This document shows, one piece after another, positions 1 to 10,869 of a DNA stretch of 64,000 nucleotides; position 1 is the stretch's first letter, and every line of letters starts with the position of its first letter. The translations under genes were made by a program, and so were the position numbers. The notes under the pieces are model-generated. The model was given only the letters and a program-made list of their open reading frames with translations, made no database searches and was not told where the DNA came from. The stretch is from Hyalella azteca (lineage: Eukaryota; Arthropoda; Malacostraca; Amphipoda; Hyalellidae). The stretch covers positions 124,001-188,000 of the forward strand of contig NW_025944539.1 of assembly GCF_000764305.2 (NCBI RefSeq). The letters run 5' to 3'.

Positions 1-976
1 AAAGCTTCACCAGAATACAACAAGTAATAAAGGCAAATGATTGCTTAAATCGCAAATTAACATAAAAGAATTTAACATCATGGTAATATGAAGCAAATTC
101 AGAGCTAGTATTGTCAATACTACGGTTTCAGCAACAGCCAAAAAGTGCGGCGGTTATACAAAAAACAGAGGGAGGAATTTTTTTTACTTCAACAATAGCA
201 ATTACGTGGACTCAGGTTTGGGCGTTCAGATTTCCAACAATACATTACCTTCATCAGTAAAAAAAGCCGCAAAGAAGTGAAATTAGTAATTATTAATTGA
301 GGTGCATTCCTGGAACATCATGGCAATAATGCTCAACGATGATAATTTCGTAACTATCGATTAGTTTTCACTAGCGCAACTAATGGGTAATCATAATATC
401 ATAAATGGATAGGTCTTCAAAATTTTCTAGAAGGTAGACATGATGCCTATGTGAACTTCTCCACGCACTACATGAGGTATGTTATCATAGATCTCGTGCT
501 TCAATAGAAACATTCGTTATTACATTGAACTTGTGAAAAGGTCAATTGTAACACAGTTTAGAACGATAAGTGACAATGTTGTTGGCAACGATGCGGCCAA
601 ATCACTGAACACCGTCTAGAATTTAAAATAAACTGAATATTCACTTTGCTTATGGACATTTTAAACTACACCAACACCGCAGATAACCGGAAATTCCTAC
701 AAAACAATCGCGTCAAAAATTGACTTGCAGCACAACGATAGAAGATCAACTACTGGTGAGACCAATGCAAGTGATACGACCATAAACAAGAATTTTTTAA
801 TACGGATTCATAAGTCCTACACGGAACAGGATATTCTCATAAAATTCATACTTAACAAGCGTTACTCGCAAAATTTTTGAGTTCATTTTGAGAACTGCTA
901 TATATAGCAGGTTAGCCACGCTTGCTCTGGCTTTATAACTCCTACACTATTGGAAACCAGTTATCCCGAATCCTGA

Positions 977-1122
977 GGCCATACTTTCAAAACTCGCTAA
1001 GTGAACGTAAGTACTTATGCTCTGTTTTCTTGTCTATGATTGGTGGATTTTGCTTGAAAGGCCGTCAATGATTGGCTGATGAACTTACGATCTCTTAACT
1101 TTTTTTTTGAAAGTATAGGCCC
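977..1122. mobile_element. MITE, GGCCATACTTTCAAAA family, copy 1
   Basis: An element of about 146 bp with inverted ends GGCCATACTTTCAAAA / TTTTGAAAGTATAGGCC and a shared core containing ATGATTGGTGGATTTTG and CGTCAATGATTGGCTGATG. It has no coding capacity. Further copies are near 14,476, 14,749, 24,527 and 31,374. Confidence 0.82.
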
Positions 1123-1556
1123 TGGACATTCCAGTTACCCTTGATCTCGTAAATAATAAAAAAGCTTATGTATTTTAATTGATTGAAGAAAAGATCCTTT
1201 CAAACTCACATTTGATGCATAGTAATAGAACACAGGACTCCTATATTTTTCCTGTTTAAAACAAACGGCCAAATTAAAAATTTGTATGCAATCCTTCTCT
1301 CCTTTTCCCCCAATCTTTACTATTTTCCCACTAAGAATAGATTTTAAGGCCCAGGTAATATCACGACACTTAGACAAAAATAGATTAGTTTAGGGATTAA
1401 TAGTGAAGACATTAAAGTAAGACCAATCTCTAAGTATGTGACGATGACGACATTAAATGAATACGTATATTTTTAGGAAGTGTTAATAAAGGCTTTGCAT
1501 GAATATGAATCTTTAGGCACGTGATAATGACGGCTTTGAATGAATACGAATCTTTT

Positions 1557-1768
1557 CACTGTTAGAAAAAACGGTGAAAAAACGGTCTCACTGGCGTTCT
1601 AGTGGCCGGTCGCCCCGTGAAAATAAACTGTTTCGCCGTTTTTATCAGATGTTTTACAGATTTCTAGTGTTAAATTGGAATAAAAACGGTGACACGATGT
1701 TTCTTTTCACGTGCCGACCGGCCACTGAAACGCCGGTAATACCGTTAACGTGAATTTTTCTAACAGTG
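1557..1768. mobile_element. MITE, CACTGTTAG family, copy 1
   Basis: This is a 212-bp palindromic element with terminal inverted repeats CACTGTTAGAAAAA / TTTTTCTAACAGTG. Inner inverted blocks carry the paired motifs GTGGCCGGTCG and CGACCGGCCAC. It has no coding capacity. Nearly identical copies lie at 2,357-2,568 and 42,031-42,250. Unlike those two, this copy is not flanked by TA on both sides. Confidence 0.85.
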
Positions 1769-2356
1769 CAGGAAGCAATATTAGGGGCTTTGTCAACAAT
1801 GAATAATGAAGATAAAATTCGCTGCGCAAATGTTGTACATGAATAGAAATAAAAAAAGTAAAAAACGAAAAGAAATTGGTTTCATAAATCACGCAAAAAT
1901 TAAAGGAAATGAAATTTGAAGAACGAAACCGATATATAAACAAGAATCCAGGTAAGAAAAAAAACGTGTACGTATAATGAGCTTTCGTGTATATGAAACT
2001 ACAACATATAAAGGGCGGAAGAAAGAACTGTGGAAGTGAATTTTTAGATGAAATCTAGTTGGTTGGTGAACTTAATCAAAATGTGTTGAATTTAATCAAA
2101 ACCCAAAGTACTTCTGCATTTCACCGACATTTAGAGAAGCAGCTGTGAGCAATACCACTATTATAGGCCAATAAGCTCCTCCATTTGTGAGCTTTACTTT
2201 TACTGATAAATTTACTATTTTACCGATAACAATTTATTATTCTTGAAGAGTATGCAAGCAATGAGAGTAAACGAAACGATACGCGCAGCAATAAGTTAAA
2301 TTATAATAATTGGTATTGCGAAGGCATGCAATGATGTAGAGAACACGCGCCCGCTA

Positions 2357-2568
2357 CACTGTTAGAAAAAACGGTGAAAAAACGGTCCCACTGGCATTCT
2401 AGTGGCCGGTCGCCCCGTGAAAATATACTGTTTCGACGTTTTTATCAGATGTTTTACGGATTTCTTTTGTTAAATTAGAATAAAAACGGCGACATGGCGT
2501 TTCTTTTCACGTGCCGACCGGCCACTGAAACGCCGGTAATACCGTTAACGGGAATTTTTCTAACAGTG
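2357..2568. mobile_element. MITE, CACTGTTAG family, copy 2
   Basis: Same family, same 212-bp length and same orientation as the copy at 1,557. It is flanked by TA on both sides (2,355-2,356 and 2,569-2,570), consistent with a TA target duplication. Confidence 0.88.
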
Positions 2569-2652
2569 TATGAGTATACCGCTCGCTCCTTACATCGTCG
2601 GGATAATGAAGTCTTACAATCTCCTTTGACCGGATATTAAATTAAAACAAAT

Positions 2653-2765
2653 ACATGAGACTTGAATTGGATCCTGACTACTTGCCAGTGTGAGTTCTAT
2701 AAATTAAGCCGTATATACTTGAGACTTGAATTGGATCCTGACTACTTGCCAGTGTGAGTTCTCGG
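2653..2765. repeat. Tandem duplication of about 63 bp
   Basis: The segment GAGACTTGAATTGGATCCTG through GCCAGTGTGAGTTCT occurs twice without change. Confidence 0.8.
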
Positions 2766-4432
2766 AATGTATAATGCGCGTCTGCAAATCTTGTTCTCCG
2801 TTTTTAACCTACAAGTTTACCTGAATTAAAATCATCAAAGCAAGAATTGGGGAATTGATTGCATATAGAAGCTTCTCACTACACAGTCATCGACGATAAT
2901 TTTCTGATTTGCGACAGACATTTTTGTCAAGGAGCGACAACAAATTTGTTGCATTAAATACGCGACAAAACCAAATCAAAATCAAAAAGCAACATCACTG
3001 GTTCAAGTCAATCAATTCTAAAAGTAGCGATGGTCACAATTCAAAATATCAATCACGATCTACCAGCATAGCAGTTGAAAGTCATTGTTCAGAAACCGAA
3101 AATGCATCAAGTGCATAGCAAAAATACTACAGGAACTCTAGCAAGTGTATAAGCCTGAGAAACCTACTGAAGAATTGCACGTCGTTTGTAAACTGCCAAC
3201 GCTCACCTATAACGGAAATACGCCAAAAAATAACTAATACGAATGTTCATTGGTGCATACATACGAATATACAGAGAGCACCAATATGAATTGTCTTTGA
3301 TGAGCTACATTTGGCAAAGCTACACGAGCTAAACTTGTACGCAGTAAAAACTAAAGGTATGCAGTCGATTGGGAGAGTAGCTTTCGCATCTGTAATCGAA
3401 TAATAGTAGGAGGATAAAATTTACAATGATTGATGCCTATAAAAAATTTCATAGTCATTATTAATAGTGGTAATTTTTAACTTATGGTGATCAAGCGAGC
3501 GATGAGATCAAGGCAATGTTTTTAATTTTTTATTTATTCGTAATATTTTCACATCAAAACTTTTTTTCAAAGCGAACATCTCGCTTCAAGGTCGCATTGA
3601 TAACAAGATGATTTTGGAACGCCAGAAATTTTCAGAGTTTTTTTTGTAAGCCCTTTCAATTTCTTTGGAGAATAATTGTAAATAAAGCATAATTTGAAAC
3701 CTCCAACAAATTTAGGCGATGCGGAACACGATGGAAGATGATGGAAGTAAAAATACACTAAGCGGAACAATACATTTCCACGAATAGCCATCATTACCAA
3801 CACGGGACAAAGAAATCTTCTAAATAGAATTATTCAGAGCCCGCGTAACTAGCGCCACTATTTATACAATAATAAATCTGTAGCAAAATCAACGCAACAG
3901 CGAATGACATAGTACCCCAATGATCAATGGCAGCCTTTCTATCAAAGCAACGCAATAAAGAATGACATACCCCAATGATCAATGGCAGCAGTTCTATCAC
4001 TTATTATAAAATCGGCTCGGGAAAAACGTATTCAGCAATAAAGCAGTTCTATCACTTATTTTAAAATGGGCTCGGGAAAAACGTATTTAGCAATAACGTT
4101 AAGAACATAAGCCCCCGTACAAGAAGCGCAGCAGTAACCTACCCGCAGCTCGGTTGGGTGAACGACCAGGACTGCTGCCTGGGGTGCCGTACGGACTCGC
4201 TACTCCTGACACATGCACATGTACCGAGCACGTGGGTAAAATAAAAGAATTATAGTGATAAGTTACTACTAGTGAATGATGGTGATAAAAACTAGTAAAA
4301 TAAAACAGAATTAAAGCGATAAATTACTAGTGAATGATGGTGATAATAGCTAATGAATGATGGTGAAGAAAAAATTGGGTAAACAAAAAATTATCCGTGA
4401 TGATGATCCGTTCCAACACCGTCCGTACCTCT

Positions 4433-4628
4433 GTGTTATAGTTTTATGGAAAAACGTTCTGTGTTATAGTTTTATGGAAATATGTCATGTGCTATAGTTT
4501 CATGGAAATAAGTTATGTGCTATAGTTTTATGTAAATATCTTATGTGTTATAGCTTTATGGAAACATGCTATTTCTTATAGTTTTATGTAAACATGTTAT
4601 GTGTTATGATTTCATGGAAATATATTAC
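4433..4628. repeat. 28-bp minisatellite, 7 copies
   Basis: The unit reads GTGTTATAGTTTTATGGAAA followed by TATGTTAT, with scattered substitutions. Confidence 0.9.
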
Positions 4629-5754
4629 ATTTGGATATGGTAGTAGCCACAATTACTCCTCAAACGATCACATCCCAGCCTCTATGTAAGCGGCGGAGAC
4701 ATAACGATGGTCATGGGAGTCACGAAGCTGGTTTTGTCACGGGTTTTGAATTTTCCCCAAAAAATTGCTCTAAATGAAGAAAAAAAAGACCGCACGGCAA
4801 CCATTGAGCATCATCATTACGACTCAGCATTGCAAGACATCACGAATGGCCGGCAGCATGTAACATCACTCACTTATAATTATGACAACACTAATGCTCA
4901 GAATAAAGAAAATTCAGTTATAATCACACTTCAGATGCCGTTCTCTCCATCGTTCCAATATCTCGCCGTGTTAATCCATCCAACGATGTAGGATTAAATT
5001 ATTATCCTTTATTATCGAGGATTTTATTATTATTTTTTTCTTTAAATTACTATGAACATTTTATTATTATCCGAGGATTCAATTATCCATATATGTTCAC
5101 AATAGGATTCTTAACTCCCATCAGTGGGCTAATTTTTACACTAATTAATTATTGACGACTGATAATTATTAATTAAAAGGAAATCTCACGATTCCCGTCA
5201 GCGAGTGATGTGTAATCTTAATAAATTCTAAAACAAGTGCAGTGTCTATGCAAATATAAAGTGTTAGTTTATTTAGTTTTTTCATGCACGTAACCAAGAA
5301 AGTTATTCATGAAACAAGGAAATTATTCATGAAACTCATAACTATTCATGAAACCAAGGAAGTTATGAAAGTGAGTGTAAAACTTATGTTATTATGATGC
5401 TGAATTAATGGTATTTTAAAGAGAAAACTCAGGGCTAAGTTTATATAGTTTCGAACCAAGTGAAATGAAAACATGAAAGTAAAACAAAAATGTCAAGTGA
5501 AATTCATGTTTTTGAAAATTTTGTCCAAGAATTGGTTTTAAAATAAATATATTCTAAGAAGAAGGAGTACATGGAGAGAAAAATAAATAAGTAAGTATAT
5601 TCTAAAAAAATGGGAAAAAACACCAGGTATATGCCGTTGAAACAAAGTTGATTTGACGTCATTATAGCGAAATTAACCTTATAAATCAACGTCGCTTCCT
5701 GGCAGTATCAAAATAAAAGGAAATAAAGAGGACATCATTTTCATTTTCCGAGAG

Positions 5755-5985
5755 ATTCAGATTGCAATTGAGACGAATAATAAAGAATATAGCAATAAAT
5801 AATAAAGACATGATGATTTCAATATAGAAATAAATAATAAAGCAATAATGAATTTGCGATTAAGCCGAATAATAAAGACGTGATGATTTCAATATAGAAA
5901 TAAATAATGAAACAATGATGATTTCAATATAGAAATAAATAATAAAGACATAATGAATTCAATATAGCAATAAATAAATACTCAC
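5755..5985. repeat. AT-rich tandem repeat ending at the endophilin exon 5 donor
   Basis: Irregular units built from AATAATAAAGACATGATG, ATTTCAATATAGAAATAA and variants, about five copies. The last unit (CAATATAGCAATAAATAAA) reaches to within a few bases of the donor. Confidence 0.75.
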
Positions 5986-6052
5986 CCTTTTCCTTTCTCC
6001 GCTTCTTGCAGTCGTAGTCTAGCCTGCGCCCCTGCAGCTTCTTCCGGTGGTG
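5986..6052 (-). CDS. EndoA: Endophilin A, coding exon 5 (BAR basic segment)
   Basis: This 67-nt exon starts in phase 0 after GTACAG and leaves one base before a GTGAGT donor. It encodes HHRKKLQGRRLDYDCKKRR followed by K-E-K, which is the highly conserved HHRKKLQGRRLDFDCK motif of endophilin. It continues exon 4 (ending K-E-V-M) exactly. The remaining BAR helices, linker and SH3 domain were not found between here and base 1, so the gene appears to run off the left edge of the window. Tandem arrays lie on both sides of the exon: 28-bp units about 20 bp upstream of the acceptor, and AT-rich units ending almost at the donor. Confidence 0.94.
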
Positions 6053-6073
6053 CTGTACATTATTGAAACTTTA

Positions 6074-6360
6074 TTAACTTCATAATGTGATCACACAATC
6101 ATTAACTTCATAATGTGATCATACAATCATTAACTTCATAATGTGATCATACAATCATTAACTTCATAATGCGATCATACAATCATTAACTTCATAATGC
6201 GATCATACAATCATTAACTTCAAAATGCGATCATACAATCATTAACTTCATAATGCTATCATACAATCATTAACTTCATAATGCGATCATACAATCATTA
6301 ACTTCATAATGCTATCATACAATCATTAACTTCATAATGCTATCATACAATCATTATACT
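6074..6360. repeat. 28-bp minisatellite, about 10 copies, upstream of endophilin exon 5
   Basis: The unit has the parts TTAACTTCATAATGTGATCA and TACAATCA, with single-base variants. It lies about 20 bp upstream of the exon 5 acceptor on the gene's strand, where each unit contains GTTAAT, a branch-point-like motif. It does not contain the acceptor itself. Confidence 0.93.
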
Positions 6361-6708
6361 AGACTGTTATTTCAATAATGCAATCATTATACTAAACTGA
6401 TATTACAACCATTATTCATTCTAAAAATAAATTGATTAGAGAAGTGAAGAGTCCATGATGGAATAATATATTCAAATAGTACTGAATTAATTCTTAATAT
6501 TATTCACACACTAACAAATAAGATGGTTATGGACACTTTAAGTAATCACACACCTAATGATAGGAAAGTTTAAATCGTTTACGTCATCTTCATTCATATA
6601 TTGTTCATTATTAAGAAACTATATTCACCTGAATTTCATTCATGCATTATGCATTATTGAGAAATTATATTTATCATACCATCACCCCACTGTAGGTGAT
6701 AAACTCAC

Positions 6709-6842
6709 CATGACCTCCTTGATGTCTTTGGTGTTGAGGTTATGGAGAGGCTCCAAGAAATTCATTTTCATGTTGTCGTCCAAGCTGTACTTGATGTCAG
6801 CCACCTGCCGCATGCACTCGCCTGTCTCCACCAGCGCGTCGC
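6709..6842 (-). CDS. EndoA: Endophilin A, coding exon 4 (BAR helix 2)
   Basis: This 134-nt exon takes its first codon base from exon 3 and ends in phase 0 at ATG before GTGAGT. It encodes GDALVETGECMRQVADIKYS followed by LDDNMKMNFLEPLHNLNTKD and I-K-E-V-M, closely matching the YSLDDN...NFLEPL...TKDLKEVM stretch of insect endophilin A. The 5' acceptor (TTGCAG, then GCGAC) is present in three further tandem copies upstream, at 34-bp spacing. Use of the most distant copy would add exactly 102 nt. That extension stays open in frame, so a 34-residue insertion is possible by alternative splicing; whether it happens is unknown. Confidence 0.95.
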
Positions 6843-6970
6843 CTGCAACAGACGAACGTTTGAGTGATAACGTCGCCTGCGATGCACAAACGTTTGAGTG
6901 ATAAGGTCGCCTGCAACAGACGAACGTTTGAGTGATAACGTCGCCTGCAACACATAAACGTTGAAGCGAC
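6841..6970. repeat. 34-bp tandem repeat carrying the endophilin exon 4 acceptor
   Basis: Units start at 6,841, 6,875, 6,909 and 6,943. On the minus strand each begins GCGACGTTATCACTCAAACG-like and ends TGTTGCAG (or GCATCGCAG), so each carries an acceptor followed by GCGAC as in exon 4 itself. Confidence 0.93.
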
Positions 6971-7784
6971 GTTGCTTGCAACGAAGAGTGAATTTTGACG
7001 GCCGATTTTGACCGAAGTAGGAAATCGCCTAATTTTTAGATGACTGGCTTCCAGGATAACCTCGCATCAGGTATTAATAGAAACATAGGACGCAACAACC
7101 GGTTTAATGACGTCAAACAGAAACAAATTCAGCGTTTTTGGAAAGATAGTTAAATTTCAGTACTGAATTCCGTAGACTTTCCAAAAATGAACTTTTCGTA
7201 GACTTTTCCAGAAATAACAATCTACATTTAATAGGCCAGATAACACGATGCGTTTTCCTGCAAGAGCTTCAACAAATTATGATTTGGCAAATACAAAAAA
7301 AAAACAATATGGAAACATGAATAATTTCAGTGGTGAAAAGGTTTTTCAATTTGTTTATGCAGAAGGAAGAACGTCCGAGTTTCGTGGAGCAGAAGATACC
7401 ATCATTACATTAAAACGTAGCCTCATGTTTATTTCAAATGCATTTCAGTAAAGTGAGTATTTTCAGTGAGCTCCGATTACTTTCTCAAATAAATCAAAGA
7501 ATTAAATCAAAACTTTTTATAATCAAGTGCTTCTATATAAATTCAATTTTATACAATCTAAAACTACTAAATTTTTACCTCGGCAACGCTCGCCATACTA
7601 ATTATTCAAACACAAAATAAAAGTATTCAAAATAACGAAAACTTTCCTATCATCAATAGTATACCTTCTCGAAAATTGTATTTGACGATATAAAAAGGTA
7701 AACTTAGGGAGACTTAAAATTTTACTGTAGAAGCCACCAGCTAACCATCGAACAATCCAAAATGGTTAGAATCATCGACGTACC

Positions 7785-8925
7785 GTACAGGCTATCACCA
7801 CAATTGTCCACGTACCGTACAGGCTATTACCACAATTGTCCACGTACCGTACAGGCTATCACCACAATTGTCCACGTACCGTACAGGCTATCACCACAAT
7901 TGTCCACGTACCGTACAGGCTATCACCACAATTGTCCACGTACCGTACAGGCTATCACCACAATTGTCCACGTACCGTACAGGCTATCACCACAATTGTC
8001 CACGTACCGTACAGGCTATCACCACAATTGTCCACGTACCGTACAGGCTATCACCACAATTGTCCACGTACCGTACAGGCTATCACCACAATTGTCCACG
8101 TACCGTACAGGCTATCACCACAATTGTCCACGTACCGTACAGGCTATCACCACAATTGTCCACGTACCGTACAGGCTATCACCACAATTGTCCACGTACC
8201 GTACAGGCTATCACCACAATTGTCCACGTACCGTACAGGCTATCACCACAATTGTCCACGTACCGTACAGGCTATCACCACAATTGTCCACGTACCGTAC
8301 AGGCTATCACCACAATTGTCCACGTACCGTACAGGCTATCACCACAATTGTCCACGTACCGTACAGGCTATCACCACAATTGTCCACGTACCGTACAGGC
8401 TATCACCACAATTGTCCACGTACCGTACAGGCTATCACCACAATTGTCCACGTACCGTACAGGCTATCACCACAATTGTCCACGTACCGTACAGGCTATC
8501 ACCACAATTGTCCACGTACCGTACAGGCTATCACCACAATTGTCCACGTACCGTACAGGCTGTCACCACAATTGTCCACGTACCGTACAGGCTATCACCA
8601 CAATTGTCCACGTACCGTAAAGGCTGTCACCACAATTGTCCACGCACCGTACAGGCCATCACCACAATTGTCCACGTACCGTACAGGCCATCACCACAAT
8701 TGTCCACGTACCGTACAGGCCATCACCACAATTGTCCACGCACCGTACTGGCCATCACCACAATTGTCCACGTACCGTACAGGCTATCACCACAATTATC
8801 CACGCACCGTACAGGCTATCACCACAATGTTCCACGTACCGTACAGGCCATCAACACAATTTTTCACGCACCGTACAGGCTATCACCTCCACAATTATCC
8901 ACGTACCGTAAAGGCTGTCATCGCC
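7785..8925. repeat. 32-bp minisatellite, about 35 copies, carrying the endophilin exon 3 donor
   Basis: The plus-strand unit has the parts CAGGCTATCACCACAATTG and TCCACGTACCGTA. On the gene's strand each unit reads TGATAGCCTGTACG then GTACGTGGACAATTGTGG, which parallels the exon 3 end (GATGACAGCCTTTACG) and its donor (GTACGTGGATAATTGTGG). Copies nearest the exon are most diverged and central copies nearly identical. Because 32 is not a multiple of 3, all three plus frames are open for hundreds of codons; these are not genes. Confidence 0.97.
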
Positions 8926-9123
8926 GAGCTTCTTGCCGAAGGTGATCATGGACTCGCCCAAGACGCCCTCAGGCTGAGGGTAGGTCTGCGCCTTGGCCTG
9001 CCCAGACAGCTTGCTGATGCCCTTCACCGCCGACATCTTGGCCCGGGACGCGGGGTTCGGATGCAGGAATTCCTTCGTCTTGAGCTGAATGTCCTCCACC
9101 AGCTCGCACATCACGTCCGTTTG
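8907..9123 (-). CDS. EndoA: Endophilin A, coding exon 3 (N-BAR core)
   Basis: This 217-nt exon starts in phase 0 after TTGCAG and leaves one base (G) before a GTACGT donor. Recognisable pieces in order are TDVMCELVEDIQLKTKEF, NPASRAKM, GISKLSGQAKAQTYPQPEG and FGKKLGDDSLY. They correspond to about residues 39-110 of endophilin, BAR helix 1 and the region around the H1 insert that binds curved membranes. The donor is unusual: the last 13-16 exon bases and the GTACGT donor are the same sequence as the repeat unit of the 32-bp minisatellite that begins right there (7,785-8,925). The G left at the 3' end completes a codon with GC at the start of exon 4, as the protein alignment requires. Confidence 0.95.
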
Positions 9124-9342
9124 CTGCAACATCACGTAAATATCAGAAATATGGTCATTCTATCTCTAGGGGGTCGAGAACAATTGTTCTCCACGAACCC
9201 TGCAGGGTTATGACTAATTCAGAGAACACCCCCTAACCCTGCTGTCACCACCAACCCTTAGGGGAAGAGAAGGGTGGCCTGACTACATCGTTCGGCATGG
9301 TGGCAACTAAGTGGCTTTGGCCCTCCACTGACCTCTGCAACT

Positions 9343-9570
9343 GCCGGGCCACGGCCCACTGATGTAGGGTATTTCTTAACCACGGCCCACTGATTAGGGT
9401 ATTTCTTAACCACGGCCCACTGATGTAGGGTATTTCTTAACCACGGTCCACTGATGTAGGGTATTTCTTAACCACGGTCCACTGATGTAGGGTATTTCTT
9501 AACCACGGTCCACTGATGTAGGGTATTTCTTAACCACGGTCCACTGATTTAGGGTATTTCTTAACCACAA
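9343..9570. repeat. 31-bp minisatellite, 7 copies
   Basis: The unit has GCCCACTGATGTAGGGTATT followed by TCTTAACCACG. It lies in endophilin intron 2, about 220 bp upstream of the exon 3 acceptor. Confidence 0.92.
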
Positions 9571-9984
9571 CCCACTCATGGCCCCAGACCTAATGATACT
9601 GACCATTGTGATGATGGATGACGACTTTTATAAACCAACATCATGATCAGAATATCAACTCCAGTAGAATCCCCAAACAAGTACCAAGATAGAATATAGC
9701 AGAGTAATTTGACGTGCTCAAACCTTGTCAAATTAAGTTGCTCAACATTTTTTCAGAGACAAGCTCGTAAGCTCTTCCTATCCGCCCCTGGTCTGACCGT
9801 CCAGCGGCTAGTATACGGCACGGTCATTGGATTGGCGGCAAATTGGTCTTATAGGCACTCCGATAAATGACAAGACTTGGTCTAAATAGCGTTGCTCTTT
9901 ATGGCTCTTGGGTGGGTCATGCTAACCCAGAATTAGGACCGGGAAGGAGCGTATCAGTGCTAATGCACTCATAACTCGTGCAGT

Positions 9985-10195
9985 GAAGTGTGAAAAAAGT
10001 GAGTCACTGTGTGGACAATGTGACCCACTAGGGCTGGTGACGAAAATATTAAAGTGAGTCACTATGTGGACGATATGACCCACCAGGGCTGGTGACAAAA
10101 ATATTAAAGTGAGTCACTATGTGGACGATATGACCCACCAGGGCTGGTGACAAAAATATTAAAGTGAGTCACTATGTAGACTCGTGACAAAAATC
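9985..10195. repeat. 55-bp tandem repeat, about 4 copies
   Basis: The unit contains AAAGTGAGTCACTATGTGGA, CGATATGACCCACCAGGGCT and GGTGACAAAAATATT. Confidence 0.9.
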
Positions 10196-10308
10196 AGAGC
10201 AGAAAGTGAAGGCGGTATTGACCGGAGCTGACCTCGACGCCCGCAGCCGCGACGACGGCCGCTGCCGCCGTAGCAACAACGCCGGCTCCCCACACTACAC
10301 TCATTCAT

Positions 10309-10860
10309 GTGAAAGGGTCACATTGTCCAAATAGTGACACACTTGCTGCTTGTAGCACTGATACGTGCTTTTACAGGATTAACGGGGTTAATATTACTCA
10401 CATAAGGACGAAAGTGCATCGCTATGCAGACCAAGTCTCGTTAATTCAGACTACACTCACTCATGTGAAAGGGTCACATTGTCTAAATAGTGAGACTTGC
10501 TGCTTGTGGCACTGATACGTTGATGTGAATGGGTCAAATTGTCTAAATAGTGACAGACTTGCTGCTTGTGGCACTGATACGTTGATGTGAAAGGGTTACA
10601 TTGTCTAAATAGTGACACACTGGCTGCTTGTGGCACTGATACGTTGATGTGAAAGGCTTACATTGTCCAAATAGTGACACACTTGCTGCTTGTGGCACTG
10701 ATACGTTCTTTTACAGGATTAACTGGGTTAATATTACCCACATATGAGGACGAAAGTGCATCGCTATTCAGACAAGTCTAGTATAGTTAATTCAGACTAC
10801 ACTCACAAATGTGAATGGTTACATTGTCCAAGTAGTGACACTTTCTTACACGAGCAGAGA
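10309..10860 (+). repeat. Dispersed repeat C, tandemly expanded copy
   Basis: A unit of about 62 bp (with GTGAAAGGGTCACATTGTC, AATAGTGACACACTTGCTGC and GGCACTGATACG) occurs about five times, alternating with a longer form that adds GGATTAACGGGGTTAATATT and AAAGTGCATCGCTATGCAGA. Single, diverged copies of the long form lie at 15,419-15,560, 19,150-19,330, 23,690-23,850, 24,890-25,030 and 28,850-28,970. Confidence 0.7.
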
Positions 10861-10869
10861 GCGGGAGCA

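Larger units (their letters stand above)
1123..5754. other. AT-rich DNA outside the listed repeats, no gene recognised
   Basis: Apart from the two MITEs, the duplication at 2,653 and the 28-bp array at 4,433, I see only short random frames and near-duplicated AT-rich stretches (for example 3,905-4,080). Exons for the rest of endophilin A were looked for on the minus strand and not found. Bases 1-976 are similarly empty. Confidence 0.5.

Noticed and set aside
4143..4221. Minus-strand segment reading ASPYGTPGSSPGRSPNRAA between an AG and a GTAGGT, like the endophilin linker before SH3.
   Set aside because: The BAR-domain exons that should come first were not found between 4,221 and 5,986, so order and completeness do not support it; the match is to low-complexity sequence only.
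7785..8925. CRISPR array.
   Set aside because: The repeats are contiguous with no unique spacers, and the gene structure is eukaryotic.
7762..9213. Plus-strand frame of 483 codons and two overlapping long frames.
   Set aside because: They are translations of the 32-bp minisatellite, open in all three frames because the unit lacks stops, and then run antisense through endophilin exon 3.
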